64,000 bases of DNA from Gordionus sp. m RMFG-2023 (lineage: Eukaryota; Nematomorpha; Gordioida; Chordodea; Parachordodidae): assembly GCF_954871325.1 (NCBI RefSeq), contig NC_088775.1, positions 84,731,561 to 84,795,560 of the forward strand, written 5' to 3'. A model generated the notes under the pieces. The model made no database searches. It was not told the origin of the DNA and saw nothing but the letters and a program-made list of their open reading frames with translations. This document shows positions 11,501 to 22,600 of this stretch, one piece after another. The stretch's first letter is position 1. Each line of letters starts with the position of its first letter. The position numbers and the translations under genes are program-made.

Positions 11501-13772
11501 GCTATAAGGCCACCTATTATATTTCCCACCGAGGTGTGCGAGTTCCAAATACCAAATATCAAGCCCTTTTTACGTTTTCCGAACCAAGAACCCATGCAGG
11601 TAACAACACAGGGCCATCCCGAGGATTGAAAAGCGCCACCTTTAAAAAAATATATATATAATGCATAAGAATGAATGAATGCTAATTATAATTCATCTTG
11701 AATATATATATATAAATGCCAAATAAGGGTAACCATTAAATCCCGAAAAATAAGGGGGGGGGGTGAACAGGAAGGAATTTAGAAGTGATATAATACAATG
11801 AAAAGTGAGTTTTTTAAAATGTTATTATAGGATTTATTAGATCACTTCATAAAAAAAAAGGTGTTCCATTTTATCGACTTGGCCAATTATTTGATCATAG
11901 AAAAGACGTGATTTACATTAGGTAATTAGGAAAATAAGGCATATCATAAGAATAAGAATGACGTTATTTTTAAAAAAAGGAATATGTTTTTTTTGTTTAT
12001 CTTTTAATGTAAAGTGTCAAAAAATAAATAACAGCCTTCAGAAAGAATTGGTTGTTGGTTATAATAAACCATATAGCTTAAAATTATTATCTATTAAGAT
12101 TTAAGAGCAAAATTAATTTGAATCATTATATTTTTATTTTTTAAAGAAATCTATTGTTTTCATTCTTTATTGAATAATAAATGTGAAATTTTTCTTTTTT
12201 TAAAAAAAAGAAAATTTATTAATGCTAATTTAATTTTTTTTTATTTGATATTAAGATGATTAAGCTATAGATATGGCATATCCAGTTTCCTATAAGGAGG
12301 AGGACACTATTAGATGGAGTTTTTTACCATATATTATATTAGAGGTTTTTAGGCTCAATTATTGTAAGCCTTTGGATATATAATATTTTTATAAAAATAA
12401 TTTTGGATCTTCACTTAATTTTCTTATTATAAATTTTTTTCCCCAAAAAATTTTGAATTATTCATTATTTTAAAAAGTTATTAACCTTTACTATAAATTT
12501 TTCTTTATAGTAATATATTGTATAGAATTTTGGGTCATATGGGGGTGTGCATGCGAGAAATTTTTAAGCTTCAAATGATATTTATGAGAACTAGCAAATT
12601 TGTGATGCCCCACCCCCTGGTTTTTTCCTTAAATTAGACATTAGTTTTATTTCTTTTATAATTTTAGTGATCATGAATAAATAATTTATCCTATATCCAA
12701 AACCAACTTACTTCATTTTATTATGATCTAATTTAAAAAAAATAAAGAATTATTTTTGAAGTTTTCTTTTTATAGAAGATTTAGATAATCCAATATAAAA
12801 TAAGCTATGAATAGAAGTCTGCAAAAATAGCCTGAAAATGCCAACCCTAACTGAATATGTTTTAATATATTTTTTGATATATGCTGCTTTTCAGAAACTG
12901 GCTCTAATTTCTAAAAAAAATTAATAAAGAGCTTAATCTAATTGCAAACTTTTAATTTATGATATACATTATATGTAGTAATACTCACCAATTACTTGTA
13001 CAACAAAGTAGTAAGCAGCTGAATGAATGTTCAAAAAATAACCAGCTCCAAATAGAGCTGTAAGAGCCCCACTACCAATCATACCACATACTAAAAAATG
13101 CCGCAATGGTAAATGTTCAGCTAAATGACCTGATACAAACATAGCCAAGGCATAACTGAACAGGTAGGCCATGTCAAGTGCACCAAACATCTCGTTGTAA
13201 TTTGGACCATCAAATGGGGCCCAATCATCACAATGAGAACTTAGAGAATTATTTGGAGGTAAATATATATCGTGAGTATCAAAATAATAAGGACTCCTTA
13301 AGTGAAATTTGGTTGGATGAGATGGTGTAACAATATTTATATAATTTGAACAATTGGCAGGATGATGCAAAGCTGATTTTACTACACTTATAGGTCGGCG
13401 GGATGCATGGAAGGCAGTGTATATAAAGAAAGTAAGGCAAAGTATAAATATTGGGCAATATTTATGAACTATGACATCATTGCTCTGAGGAATAGTGATA
13501 TTACTTGTAGGAGAGGATTTACGCTCATATTTAACATTATTGTATGATTCTTCTTCATTTTTATTGTCATCAGCTGATAATGAACGTTTATGAGCATTTT
13601 TGTGAGAGTTTGCATTGTATTTAATTGAGCCCTCTAAAACCCCATCATGCAAATTAATGTTTGAAGAATAATGAGTTTTAGTTGATTTACATAAAAGTCT
13701 TAGAATCCAAGAGGTTCCAAGTGGGAAATGCCTTAAAATATAAAGTAATAAATAGGTAATAAATTTAAGCAA
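5555..13772 (-). CDS. SLC37-type sugar-phosphate exchanger, seven exons recovered
   Basis: A major-facilitator antiporter of the SLC37A1/A2 kind, which exchanges glucose-6-phosphate and inorganic phosphate across the ER membrane (family knowledge). Exons on the minus strand, high to low: 13731-12989, 11639-11334, 10474-10318, 9239-8974, 8476-8342, 7795-7658 and 7721-free terminal exon 5721-5555. All six joins keep phase and have GT/AG borders, giving about 637 codons to a TGA at 5557-5555. Visible signatures in order are FHASRRPISVVKSALHH, WAPFDGPNY, LFSYALAMFVSGHLAEHLPLR, GIWNSHTSVGNIIGGLIAA, FFAKAVSYTFLFWLPNYI, GHFVNGPYALITTAVSAELG and IIDGSGSLGAAIGPLIAGL. The polar linker between helices 6 and 7 is exon 3. 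A hydrophilic N-terminal tail of about 95 residues precedes the first helix, longer than in vertebrates. The frame is open to 13772, but no in-frame ATG precedes the core. An acceptor AG at 13732-13733 suggests that one more 5' exon lies upstream, unseen. Confidence 0.93.
7222..7360 (+). other. THAP-like N-terminal scrap inside an SLC37 intron (weak)
   Basis: An ATG opens a frame beginning MGGCAIRNCIQNGSPPF, which resembles the first Cys-X4-Cys of THAP zinc fingers (MGGCAVxNC). The rest of the domain is not visible and the frame ends within about 45 codons. It lies antisense in the last SLC37 intron. It could be a relic of a THAP-bearing transposase or chance. Confidence 0.2.
9345..9614 (-). 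repeat. tRNA-derived SINE, copy 2, with long 3' tail
   Basis: On the minus strand the head reads GTGGCCTAGTCGGCTAGAG (A box) and GGTTCGAATCCCGG (B box), followed by the same body as copy 1 (AACTTGGTGGTTCCG, GGGGGATGATATATAGG, ACTCGACCACGTGATTCCG). A tail continues with GGTCTTATTATATTTTAAT and ATTTAGCAAATTTGG. That tail is shared with both arms of the large element at 38.9 and 44.1 kb. It sits in the intron between SLC37 exons 3 and 4. Confidence 0.8.
10118..10265 (+). other. Exon-like island in an SLC37 intron, unassigned
   Basis: Base composition rises to that of coding DNA for about 150 bases and one plus-strand frame is open throughout (…AVDDKVTPFEADYKITELRVFLEGR…). Antisense it could be read as part of SLC37, but the SLC37 exons on each side already join in phase without it. 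I recognise no family. Confidence 0.2.
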
Positions 13773-14700
13773 TAAATTTTATCCATTATATTTTGTAAGC
13801 TTCTAAAATATTTAACATTTATTTCATTATGAATTTACTTAATATGGTCCCCAATTTTTAAAGATATGTCGATGTGTCTATAAATTTATAAAATATTTTA
13901 TGAATGTATGATCGTCATATGGAAAGTTATAGCTTATAAAGTAGATTAATAAAAAACATTATTTTTGTTTATAAAGAGAAAGGTATAAAAAACAGGCTTC
14001 CTGAAACTAAATTTATAATGTAAGTTTTAAATTAGACCTTTTTAACTTAATCCTTGTCTTATAAATAATTGTATTTATTTTTTGGTGTAATCCCCAAATA
14101 ATTTCTGAATAAATGATATCTTTCTATTGCTTACTAGCTTCTAAATTTTTATATATGATAAAAGAGAGAAAATGATTCATTAAAATAATTAATTTTAGTT
14201 TGATTTTAAAAATCAACTATATTCAAACTTTGTCTCTAAATGTGTACGAGTTTTTCTTCAAAAATAAATTTCCCTAGACTAAGCATACATATTAAATTTG
14301 GTAGGATAAAATTTTAGATGAAATAAGGCAAACGTATTGCTATATAAATTATTAATACTTTTATTATAGACGTATATTAATACAATTATAATGCTATACA
14401 TCTCCCAAATAAGAAACTATTTCTGTTAAATGTATAATTTAAAAGTGGGTAGGCATTCTCTCAGTAAACTCATATTCTTGCCAATCAGTACACTATAATA
14501 TTGCATTCATTGTTAATTAGGAAGTTTTTAATTGAATTCAAGTTCTAAAAATAACTCTTTTACATTCATGATATTTTGATAGTTGATAGTAGAGCATTAA
14601 TTATTTAAGTTATTCTTTTAAAATTTACGAAGGGAGTACCATTATAATAAAAAAGTTGTAATTAATGATATAGGAATATCTCCGCTAAAGGCGGTAAATT
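13773..14700. other. AT-rich spacer upstream of SLC37
   Basis: No recognisable exon or repeat. The missing 5' exon of SLC37 may lie here or beyond but could not be identified by splice signals plus motif. A (G)12 run is at 14706-14717. Confidence 0.4.
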
Positions 14701-14739
14701 TTTGAGGGGGGGGGGGGTAAGTATAGTCATTTGAGGAGG

Positions 14740-15560
14740 GTTGTATCGAATAAAAATCCTATCATTTGGACCCTGGGCATCTGAGATATTCAATATTAAA
14801 AATTCCTCTCCTTTTTCCAAACTGGCAAATAAAACATGGATTCTTGGTTATGGTATGAATTATTAATATTTTGATTTATTGTTCTTTTAAAATCCCAGCA
14901 AATTCGTAATGTTTTATCTTTCTTTTGTACAAGTATAGGTGATGCATAGAGTGATTGATTATTGTTTTTTATTCCTATTTTTAACAATCTGTCTAAATTC
15001 TCTTTAACTTTTTCTTTCAATTATTATGTTAGGGAACGTGATTTACAGAAATTTGGTTTCTCATTTTTTTAAAATATTTATGCCTTAAAATCTTTCAAGC
15101 ATCCCAATTCTTTGGTAAATAATCGAGGAAATTCATTTTGTATATTAATGTTATTTATTTGTTCATCCCTTCCAATCCAAATATTAGATTTTGTGCATAT
15201 CTTTTTGTAATAATGAGAGGTAGTTCTAATTTTCGCCCTCTATATTATACTTTTACTATAGTCTGACCTAATAGTGGTATATTAGTACCTGTATAGCTTT
15301 TAAGTTTTAGCATGTAATTTATTAATCCAGGACTATTAAGCTTATTTTTCCAATCTATTTCGTTTATCGTGCTTGCCCTAGCTCCAGTATCAAATTCCAT
15401 TTTGATATCATGTTTATTTTGATATCCACCCAAAATTCTGGATTATATTCATTTATTGTATTATTACTAAAATTCACTATTTCTTTTCTACAGACTCGAG
15501 CAATGTGCCTAATTTTGTTGAATTTATAATAAGTGGCATTTAGTAGCGTCAATTAAAATA
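14740..15560 (-). mobile_element. Gypsy-type LTR retrotransposon fossil, internal fragment
   Basis: Three Gypsy pieces follow each other in the expected order on the minus strand: a zinc-knuckle-like segment (about 15.45-15.55 kb), an aspartic protease segment with an FDTGA-type active-site motif (15.25-15.43 kb), and the start of a reverse transcriptase (14.80-15.02 kb). The element is old and broken, with at least several breaks. No LTRs were identified at its ends and no complete gene remains. Confidence 0.75.
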
Positions 15561-16700
15561 AAAAAGTTATTAATTAAGCAAATAGGTGGCTTACTAAAAC
15601 AAAAAGAGTTACGACAAACATTTTGGTTTAGCCAATATTTAGTGCTTGATTTATATATTTAAATTTCTTTATTAATCGATTAATCGCCTAATATAAAAAC
15701 AGTTATATGCTAAATAAAAGGCATTAGGTCTGGCCAGCAACCCTTTGGAAGCACTAATAATCATATATCATTCTTTAGTGCTTGGCTAGTAGAGGTTAGT
15801 GCTTCAATTAGTTAAATTAAAAAAAATTATTAACGAAATAAAAAAATAAATCACAATAAAATTACGGCACACCAAAATAATAACTATAGTACCAACATCC
15901 ATGTTTATTATTTAGTGTTAATTAGTACATTTAAATTCCATAATTGGTTTAGTAGCTCACCGCCTGATTGCTTACATAAAACTACTGTTTCAGTTAAAGC
16001 AATGATATATATAACTATAGATTGGCGATTAAGCATAAAAAAAGTCCACACATTGAAATCAGCTGTAGCGCCATTTTGTAGCTTGTACGTTGATCAAATA
16101 CCTCAATAATAATAATATTTTTTTTAAAATTTAACAATTTTATATCTAAAATTTGTTAATAATGAAATTAAGTAATATAATCAAAATATCATTGGGTTAA
16201 AGTATATAGGGATGAAAATAATACTAATAAAGTTTGAAATTTGAAAATATATTTTGCAATTTACATATTTTTAGGAAATTCTAAAAATAAATTTTTATAA
16301 TAATATATATTACCAAAAATGTATATAACAAGCAATATATAAAAATTTGGTGTTAACACCTAGTAATTCACCTAAATACATATGATTTTAGGACAGCATG
16401 GTATAACGGTTCTTGAAGAAGATTATAATTATAAATAATAGGACACAGCTGTAACTTAAAAGTCCATTTCAACTTTATATGTATTATGGAAAAAAGAATT
16501 GAAGCTACAGCTAGCATTGACCGATCCATATTTTAATCCAATTCGAGTATTCAGGTGGCTGATACTCGAACACTCTCACTTTATATTCGTATCTTTCTAA
16601 AAAAATTAAGATAACTGGATTGGTGACACCAATACAGAATTTTAAATTCTGAATTCAATTATATTTATTGATTTTTTTAGTGAGAAACTTTTGATAACAA
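15561..16700. other. AT-rich spacer, no gene recognised
   Basis: It contains scattered words such as TTAGTGCTT repeated near 15640, 15775 and 15800, which may be the ends of a small mobile element, and a patch of ordinary composition at 16390-16600 without an open frame. Nothing firmer is visible. Confidence 0.35.
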
Positions 16701-16714
16701 TAATCATATTAATA

Positions 16715-17392
16715 AGGTATTCGAACCGAACCCAAAGAAAACCCGGGTTTTTGAAAAAAAATCTGAACCCGAACCGAACCCTGTTTGTAAAATTTCCAAA
16801 ACCCAGAACCGAACCTGGGAGTTTTATTTGAACCCGGGTTCAACCGGGCAGTGTATTGTTTAAAATCATATATTAAGATATTTGTATAATTATAAATAAT
16901 ATCATTAATAATTTAATTGAGATTTTATAATATTTTCAAATTTCCATTTAAGTGAAGTGTTAATAAATTTTAACTATTTAATTCACGTCTAAATTTTTTT
17001 AATTTATTCTCAAAGATTTCGTTTGGAATGTTAATAAATTTTATAAAATTAAATTCATTTAGGCCATTTATTTTTAATTTTTAGCTAATTCTCAGATTAT
17101 TAATTAGAGGAAAATAAAAGCGAACAAATCAAAGTAAAAATCATTATATTGGATATTGTCACTTTAAAGAAATAAGTCTAAATAAAATTTTTTAAATTGA
17201 TAAATGATTGATTGCATTTTTAAATATATTTTATCTATAAATAATATAGAATTTTTTTTTATCAGTTCAAAAATTTTTAAACCCGAGCTGAACCCGAAAT
17301 CAAAAATATTTCCCTGAACCGAACTCACCTATTTTTTTTATTCCTTAAACCGAACCCAACAAAAATTTTGCCGGGTTTGAAACCCTGATATT
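16715..17392. repeat. GAACCC/GGGTTC-rich dispersed repeat, copy 1
   Basis: Both ends are rich in GAACCGAACCC and CCGGGTTTG words in inverted relation (left 16720-16850, right 17275-17390), with AT-rich DNA between. This is the layout of a non-autonomous DNA element with palindromic ends. Related pieces are at 18540-18690 and 33395-33610. Confidence 0.5.
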
Positions 17393-17876
17393 AATAAATA
17401 ACCAATCACAATATTGAGAAGCTTATATGATAAAGAAATTTTAAATATAGCACACTTAGCGGCTAACTCGATTCAAGTAATAAGCCTTGGGGGTCAGGAA
17501 TATTTTTACCAGCACTAATAGATTGATTACTCTCCAATAAATTTATTCTACCCTAATTCCATTAAAAAATAGGAAGAAAATTGTACAACCCCCCCCCCCC
17601 CCCTCCTACCTCATTAATATAGACTTGTGTAAGACAATTAATACTATGCAGATATATCAAATTTAGTAAAAAAAATATTACAAATATTCTTAATTTTATA
17701 TATTATAACTTTATACGTTATTTTTTTAACACTCTTCAATGCAAGGTCTAATTCCAAAGGGTAGGCAAGAGAAAGGATTCACAGAAATGATATAATAGTG
17801 ATCGCTATAGGCACCTTTAAAAATTAAAACACTAATCTAATTGTTATATGTATCATTGAGTTAAATATAATGTTGT

Positions 17877-18030
17877 AAAGGAACGCGTTTAAATTGACTG
17901 CGTTCGTGAACGAAGTTGGTTTTTTTGGAAAAAATAATGAACAATGTTCCATTTATTTTCGACGAACTTTGAACGCGTTCGTTTTTTATGACGAACGTGT
18001 TCGATTTTAACCATCGTTCAATTTTATAAA
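17877..18030. repeat. GAACGCGTTC-rich repeat fragment
   Basis: Inverted and direct copies of AACGCGTT and GAACG occur within 150 bases (17879, 17909, 17970, 17995). The words GAACAACGCGTTC near 19091 and GGAACGCGTTCC near 7980 are related. The pattern suggests the ends of a non-autonomous DNA transposon. No transposase frame is visible. Confidence 0.35.
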
Positions 18031-18539
18031 ATCTTCTTATCACTGAAAATAAAAAAATTAATTTAATGTCCTAATTTTTTAAGGAAAAAAGGTTATTTTT
18101 TAATCTGCTGTGTATCCTTTAACACATTTGAATTTTTTAATCAGCCAGAATTTTATTCTGATATTAGCATAATCATGGATGTTGTTTTTATTATCATTTA
18201 GAATCAGATGATTAACATTACCATGGCCCAAGTATAATAATTTATAGTAACATCATATTCAATAAATCAATTATATCTTTACCAAATGTAAAATGCGTCC
18301 AAAAAGTATAATATCAGTTTCAAAATCTTCAAGTTCTAATTTAAAGAGATACTTGATTATAATATTTATTTTTTATGTAATATTTATAACTTTAAGTATC
18401 CTGTTAATAATTTATTTTAGCACCGCCATGCCATGGCGCCCATAAGGACGCGGGACGCGAAAGATAAGTGTTTTATTATTGGGACAAATAAATAATCGCG
18501 TACAATTTAGATACAAAGTTATCCGATAGCAGCATTTCA

Positions 18540-18690
18540 GGGATCCAAACCGAACCTGAACCGGACCTTTAAACCGGCATTATCCGTATTTTTATCTAAT
18601 CTGAACTGTTAAATGATTTTCTATCTGAACCTAAACGGAACCCCTCATGATTTTGCTCTTATAAATGAAAAATTGGGTTCGAAATTACTA
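18540..18690. repeat. GAACC-rich dispersed repeat, copy 2
   Basis: Repeated AACCGAACCTGAACCGGACC and inverted partners mark a second, shorter copy of the family at 16715-17392. Confidence 0.4.
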
Positions 18691-19673
18691 CTCTCCTTCG
18701 AAAGCGGCCCTCGATATTTTTATCAAATGTATTTCATTATTAATTATGGATTATTATAATAGATATAAAAAGCAAAAATCATTAAATATTATATACATAG
18801 ATATAAAATAGTTAATATCTTATAGAATTTATTTATTTTTAGCATGATTATTTGAAATTTCGTTATTATTTTTAAATTTTTATCAAGGCTTTCATATTTT
18901 AATAGATGAAGACTATTTAAAGTAATATGAATTTATATATTTTATAAATAATTAAATTTTATGATATATAAAAATTTTATATATTAAAAATTAATAAAAA
19001 AAATTTTTTAATATATAAAACAATTAAAACTAATAATTTTAAATATGGCTAATATATTTAATTTTAAAATAAAATTTATTCGAATGAATTTGAACAACGC
19101 GTTCAGTTTTTATAGAAATGTTTACAGAACTAGTTAAATATAATAAAATTAAAAATTTGTTTCAATAAGAATGAATATCTAAGAAAGTTTGATTAGTTTA
19201 TTGTGGGTATATGGTGGTGAATATATGAAAACATTAAATCTAGAGTAATGAATATAAATTTACAAATAATATTTAACTTTCTAATATAACAAAATAATTG
19301 AAAACGGAAAATAAAGATTCCTTTGTAGAATTTTTTATAACTTTAAATTTATACATATATTTTTGTATCTTTAAAAAGTGAAACTTATTATAAAATATAA
19401 ATGACAAAGCTATTGGTCCCAACTATAACCACCGGGTAAATAAAATATATTCTAAAATATGATAATCTTTTAATAAGAGCGAAGATGTTAATAACTAACA
19501 ATATTGCAGGCCCAGATACAAAATTCAGTAAAACTGGACTATGTTGAGCCAAACATACCCGGGCCGAGAATAGAACTGAATATCTATTAAAAAGTGGATA
19601 GGAAAAAAATATAATGGGTTATTTGGTGTAAAATATAAAAAAAGATGTTTTTGAGATTGTCAATGGATTTTAA
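18691..19673. other. AT-rich spacer downstream of the Dbp5 gene
   Basis: Very AT-rich. It contains no recognisable exon, apart from repeat words near 19090, and no clear poly(A) hexamer for the helicase gene was found. Confidence 0.4.
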
Positions 19674-22600
19674 TCAAAGTTTTTCAACGTCACCTTCAAG
19701 ATTGTTCGGATCACATTTTGTGATCGTTCTCTTGTAAAAGTTTTCCAAAGCTTTGACCATATGATATTCTTCGCTGCTTTCCGAATCGGTGTCGATGAGA
19801 ATAAAGCTCAAACCATTTCTACCAAACCTCCCTGTGCGACCTAAATTAAAAAAAACAAAGTTTTTGAACCGGCCATTGATAAAAAAAATTAACCAATCAA
19901 GGGTGTGGTAGTAAATGTTATAAAATATCGATTATTGATATGGATTACAAATTTCCAAATAGTTATGAAATGCGTTTCCCCACCCTCTATATCTTTTTTT
20001 TCAGATACCATATTGGTATCGGTGGGTGTCAATGTCGGCAAAAAAGTGGTGTAAATGGATGTTTGTGTATTTCTCCAAGTATAATATTAAGTAACAAGTC
20101 AAAATTATGTAAATTGGATCATATAAAAAAAATAGTGGAAAAAAGCCCCCTAACTGTCCTCGAGAAAAATAAATATCATTCAAGGCAAAAAATATCAGGA
20201 AAACCTTTTTGGCTCACTTAAAATACTGTTTGTTCCAAAGGACAAAAAATACTCCAAATGCTAATATTTTTTCATTCTATTTTCGTAATAAACAATTATT
20301 TTATTCATCTCCCAAATGAAAGACCAATTTTAAAAAAGGATATATAAATACAAAATTAAGTTAGGACAATATAATTTTATTCTCAGAGGCTCCCCACTTA
20401 GCATTTAATAAATAATTTTCAACTTCTATTGTGCTTAACCAGTTTGTATGAGATTTTTTTTTAAAATCACCTTCGTGGAAATTAGATCGAAATAGAGATG
20501 GTGATTTTTTAAATGGCTCTATTTTTAAAGACTAACCCAATATTTTAGCCAAAAAATATTATGCAAGCCTTGATATTTTGTTCGTAGATGATAGAAAGGT
20601 TTGGACATCTATTTAAGAAATCCAGAGGCATGTATAATATTTCTTGACCAAAATATTGGGTTAACCGTTTTTAAAAATCGAGCCATTTAATAACAGTAAC
20701 TAGTGATAGTATCGTTAATATAAAAAAAATTAACGAGTCATAATAAATGTTGTTTAAAACCCCCGATTTGGGTCGATTTTAATGGTCCGAATCGGGCTTT
20801 TTAACAACACTAGGTAATGTGTTATCTTTCTAAAATATAGGTTTATGGCGTAAAAATCAAGTGCGAAAGGTAACCTATCCGGTGCAAATACGTTTCATAA
20901 TCGGGATCACTAGTAGGTATGCCCTTAGCTTTGGTGGCGTAAAACGAATTATCCCCGAAGTTATTCGTCCCGGGTGCTCCGGTTTCGCTATTGGGATTTT
21001 CTACGAATTTCCTGGGGACTCCAAAATTTATGACAAGGCTGACCGATTCGATATCTATACCCCGTGCTAAGACGTTCGTGGCTACGAGTACCCTGTTTAT
21101 TATATAAAAAATTAAATTTTAGAGACATCAGGCTTAATGGTCAACAATGGCTATTTAACATCTGGTGTTTTTGTGGTCTGGTCTAGGGTTGTAAATTTTT
21201 TATTCATTGAGGGGCACAATGCATCTTTGAAACCATCATTTTAAAATCATATTTCTACTACTATCGCGAGATACTTTAAATTAAATATATTTATAATCAT
21301 TCTTAATTTACTACACAAGTTATATAACATTTATGTATTAGTAGACAACCATAAAATGACATTTATTATTTATAAATTTACCAATGTTAAAATAAAATAA
21401 ATATAAGATTTTATAAAATTATTGACCTTTCATCCTCGCCAGATTTGAACCTGCGAATGACAGCAGCCCTCTGATCGACGGTAAGATCAGATGTTAAAAG
21501 TGCTACAGCGCCATGGCCACAGTCCTCCACAAGGGCTCTGGCTATCATAACTGCCTCACGTTTGCTTTCACAAAAAACGACACATTGGCCAACAGGAAAA
21601 GACGAGTATATAAGGCAAAGAGCATTCATCTTCGCGGCAAAAATCGTTTCCCGATTCATTCGATCACGAGCTAGGTGTTATAAAATTAAAGACATGCAAA
21701 TATAACCATTAAATGATTGAAATTATATTAGTCATATTATTAAGTATCTAATCTGGCACTTTTATTAACAGGGTTTTCCCGGAAAGAAACTAACATTATG
21801 AGAACACAAAATATTAAACAACATTTTAATGTGCTATCACATAAAATTATAGATAAAAATAGTAAAAAAAAATGTCAATATCCCAAATTTTCAAAATATG
21901 GTTATCGACCGATATAATAAAAATGGCGTCTTCATTTAAAAAAAATTTTTCAAACTTCATAATATATTTCTTTATTTATGTAAATAGTTTAATATTATTA
22001 TATAAAATCAGTGATTTATCAATAAAAATATTTTATATTTGGTATATTTAAATTATAGATTTTATACTATTAAAAAGTACGTGAGATGAGTAGATGCATG
22101 TTGTAATGTAAAATCGAGCTATTTGAGTCGATATTTAAAAACGGCTAACTCAATACTTTTAGTCATAAAAAAACATTGCCAATGATTAGAGATTTATTTA
22201 ATAGATGTCCAAAACTTTGTGCCATCTATAAGCAAAATCTTCAGGCTTGTGTAATATTTTTCTGGATAAAATACTAGTTAATAGGCTAAATTGTAGCGAT
22301 TTTAAAAAACTAGATATATACATTAAATATTAAACGATTAGTATATTTACAGAATACAAAATCAGATATGATATCGGATCAGCCTCCAAAAAGTGATATC
22401 GGTACGCCCCTAATAATTATCTTACTGTTCCTAATTAATACCTTAGAAATAACATAATAAGCTAAAAGATTTAATATTTTTTTCCGTTAAATCTGCAACA
22501 AGAAAATAATTTTTAAATATCTAACGAGTCAGATTAAGCTAGTGTTTTAAATGACTAACTCAAGATCTTGGCCAAGAGTAAGCTATCCGAGCTTAGAGAT

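Noticed and set aside
19940-20221. Open frames on both strands in the last Dbp5 intron
   Set aside because: The Dbp5 exons on both sides join in phase with good splice sites; neither frame has a known motif, and composition is intron-like.
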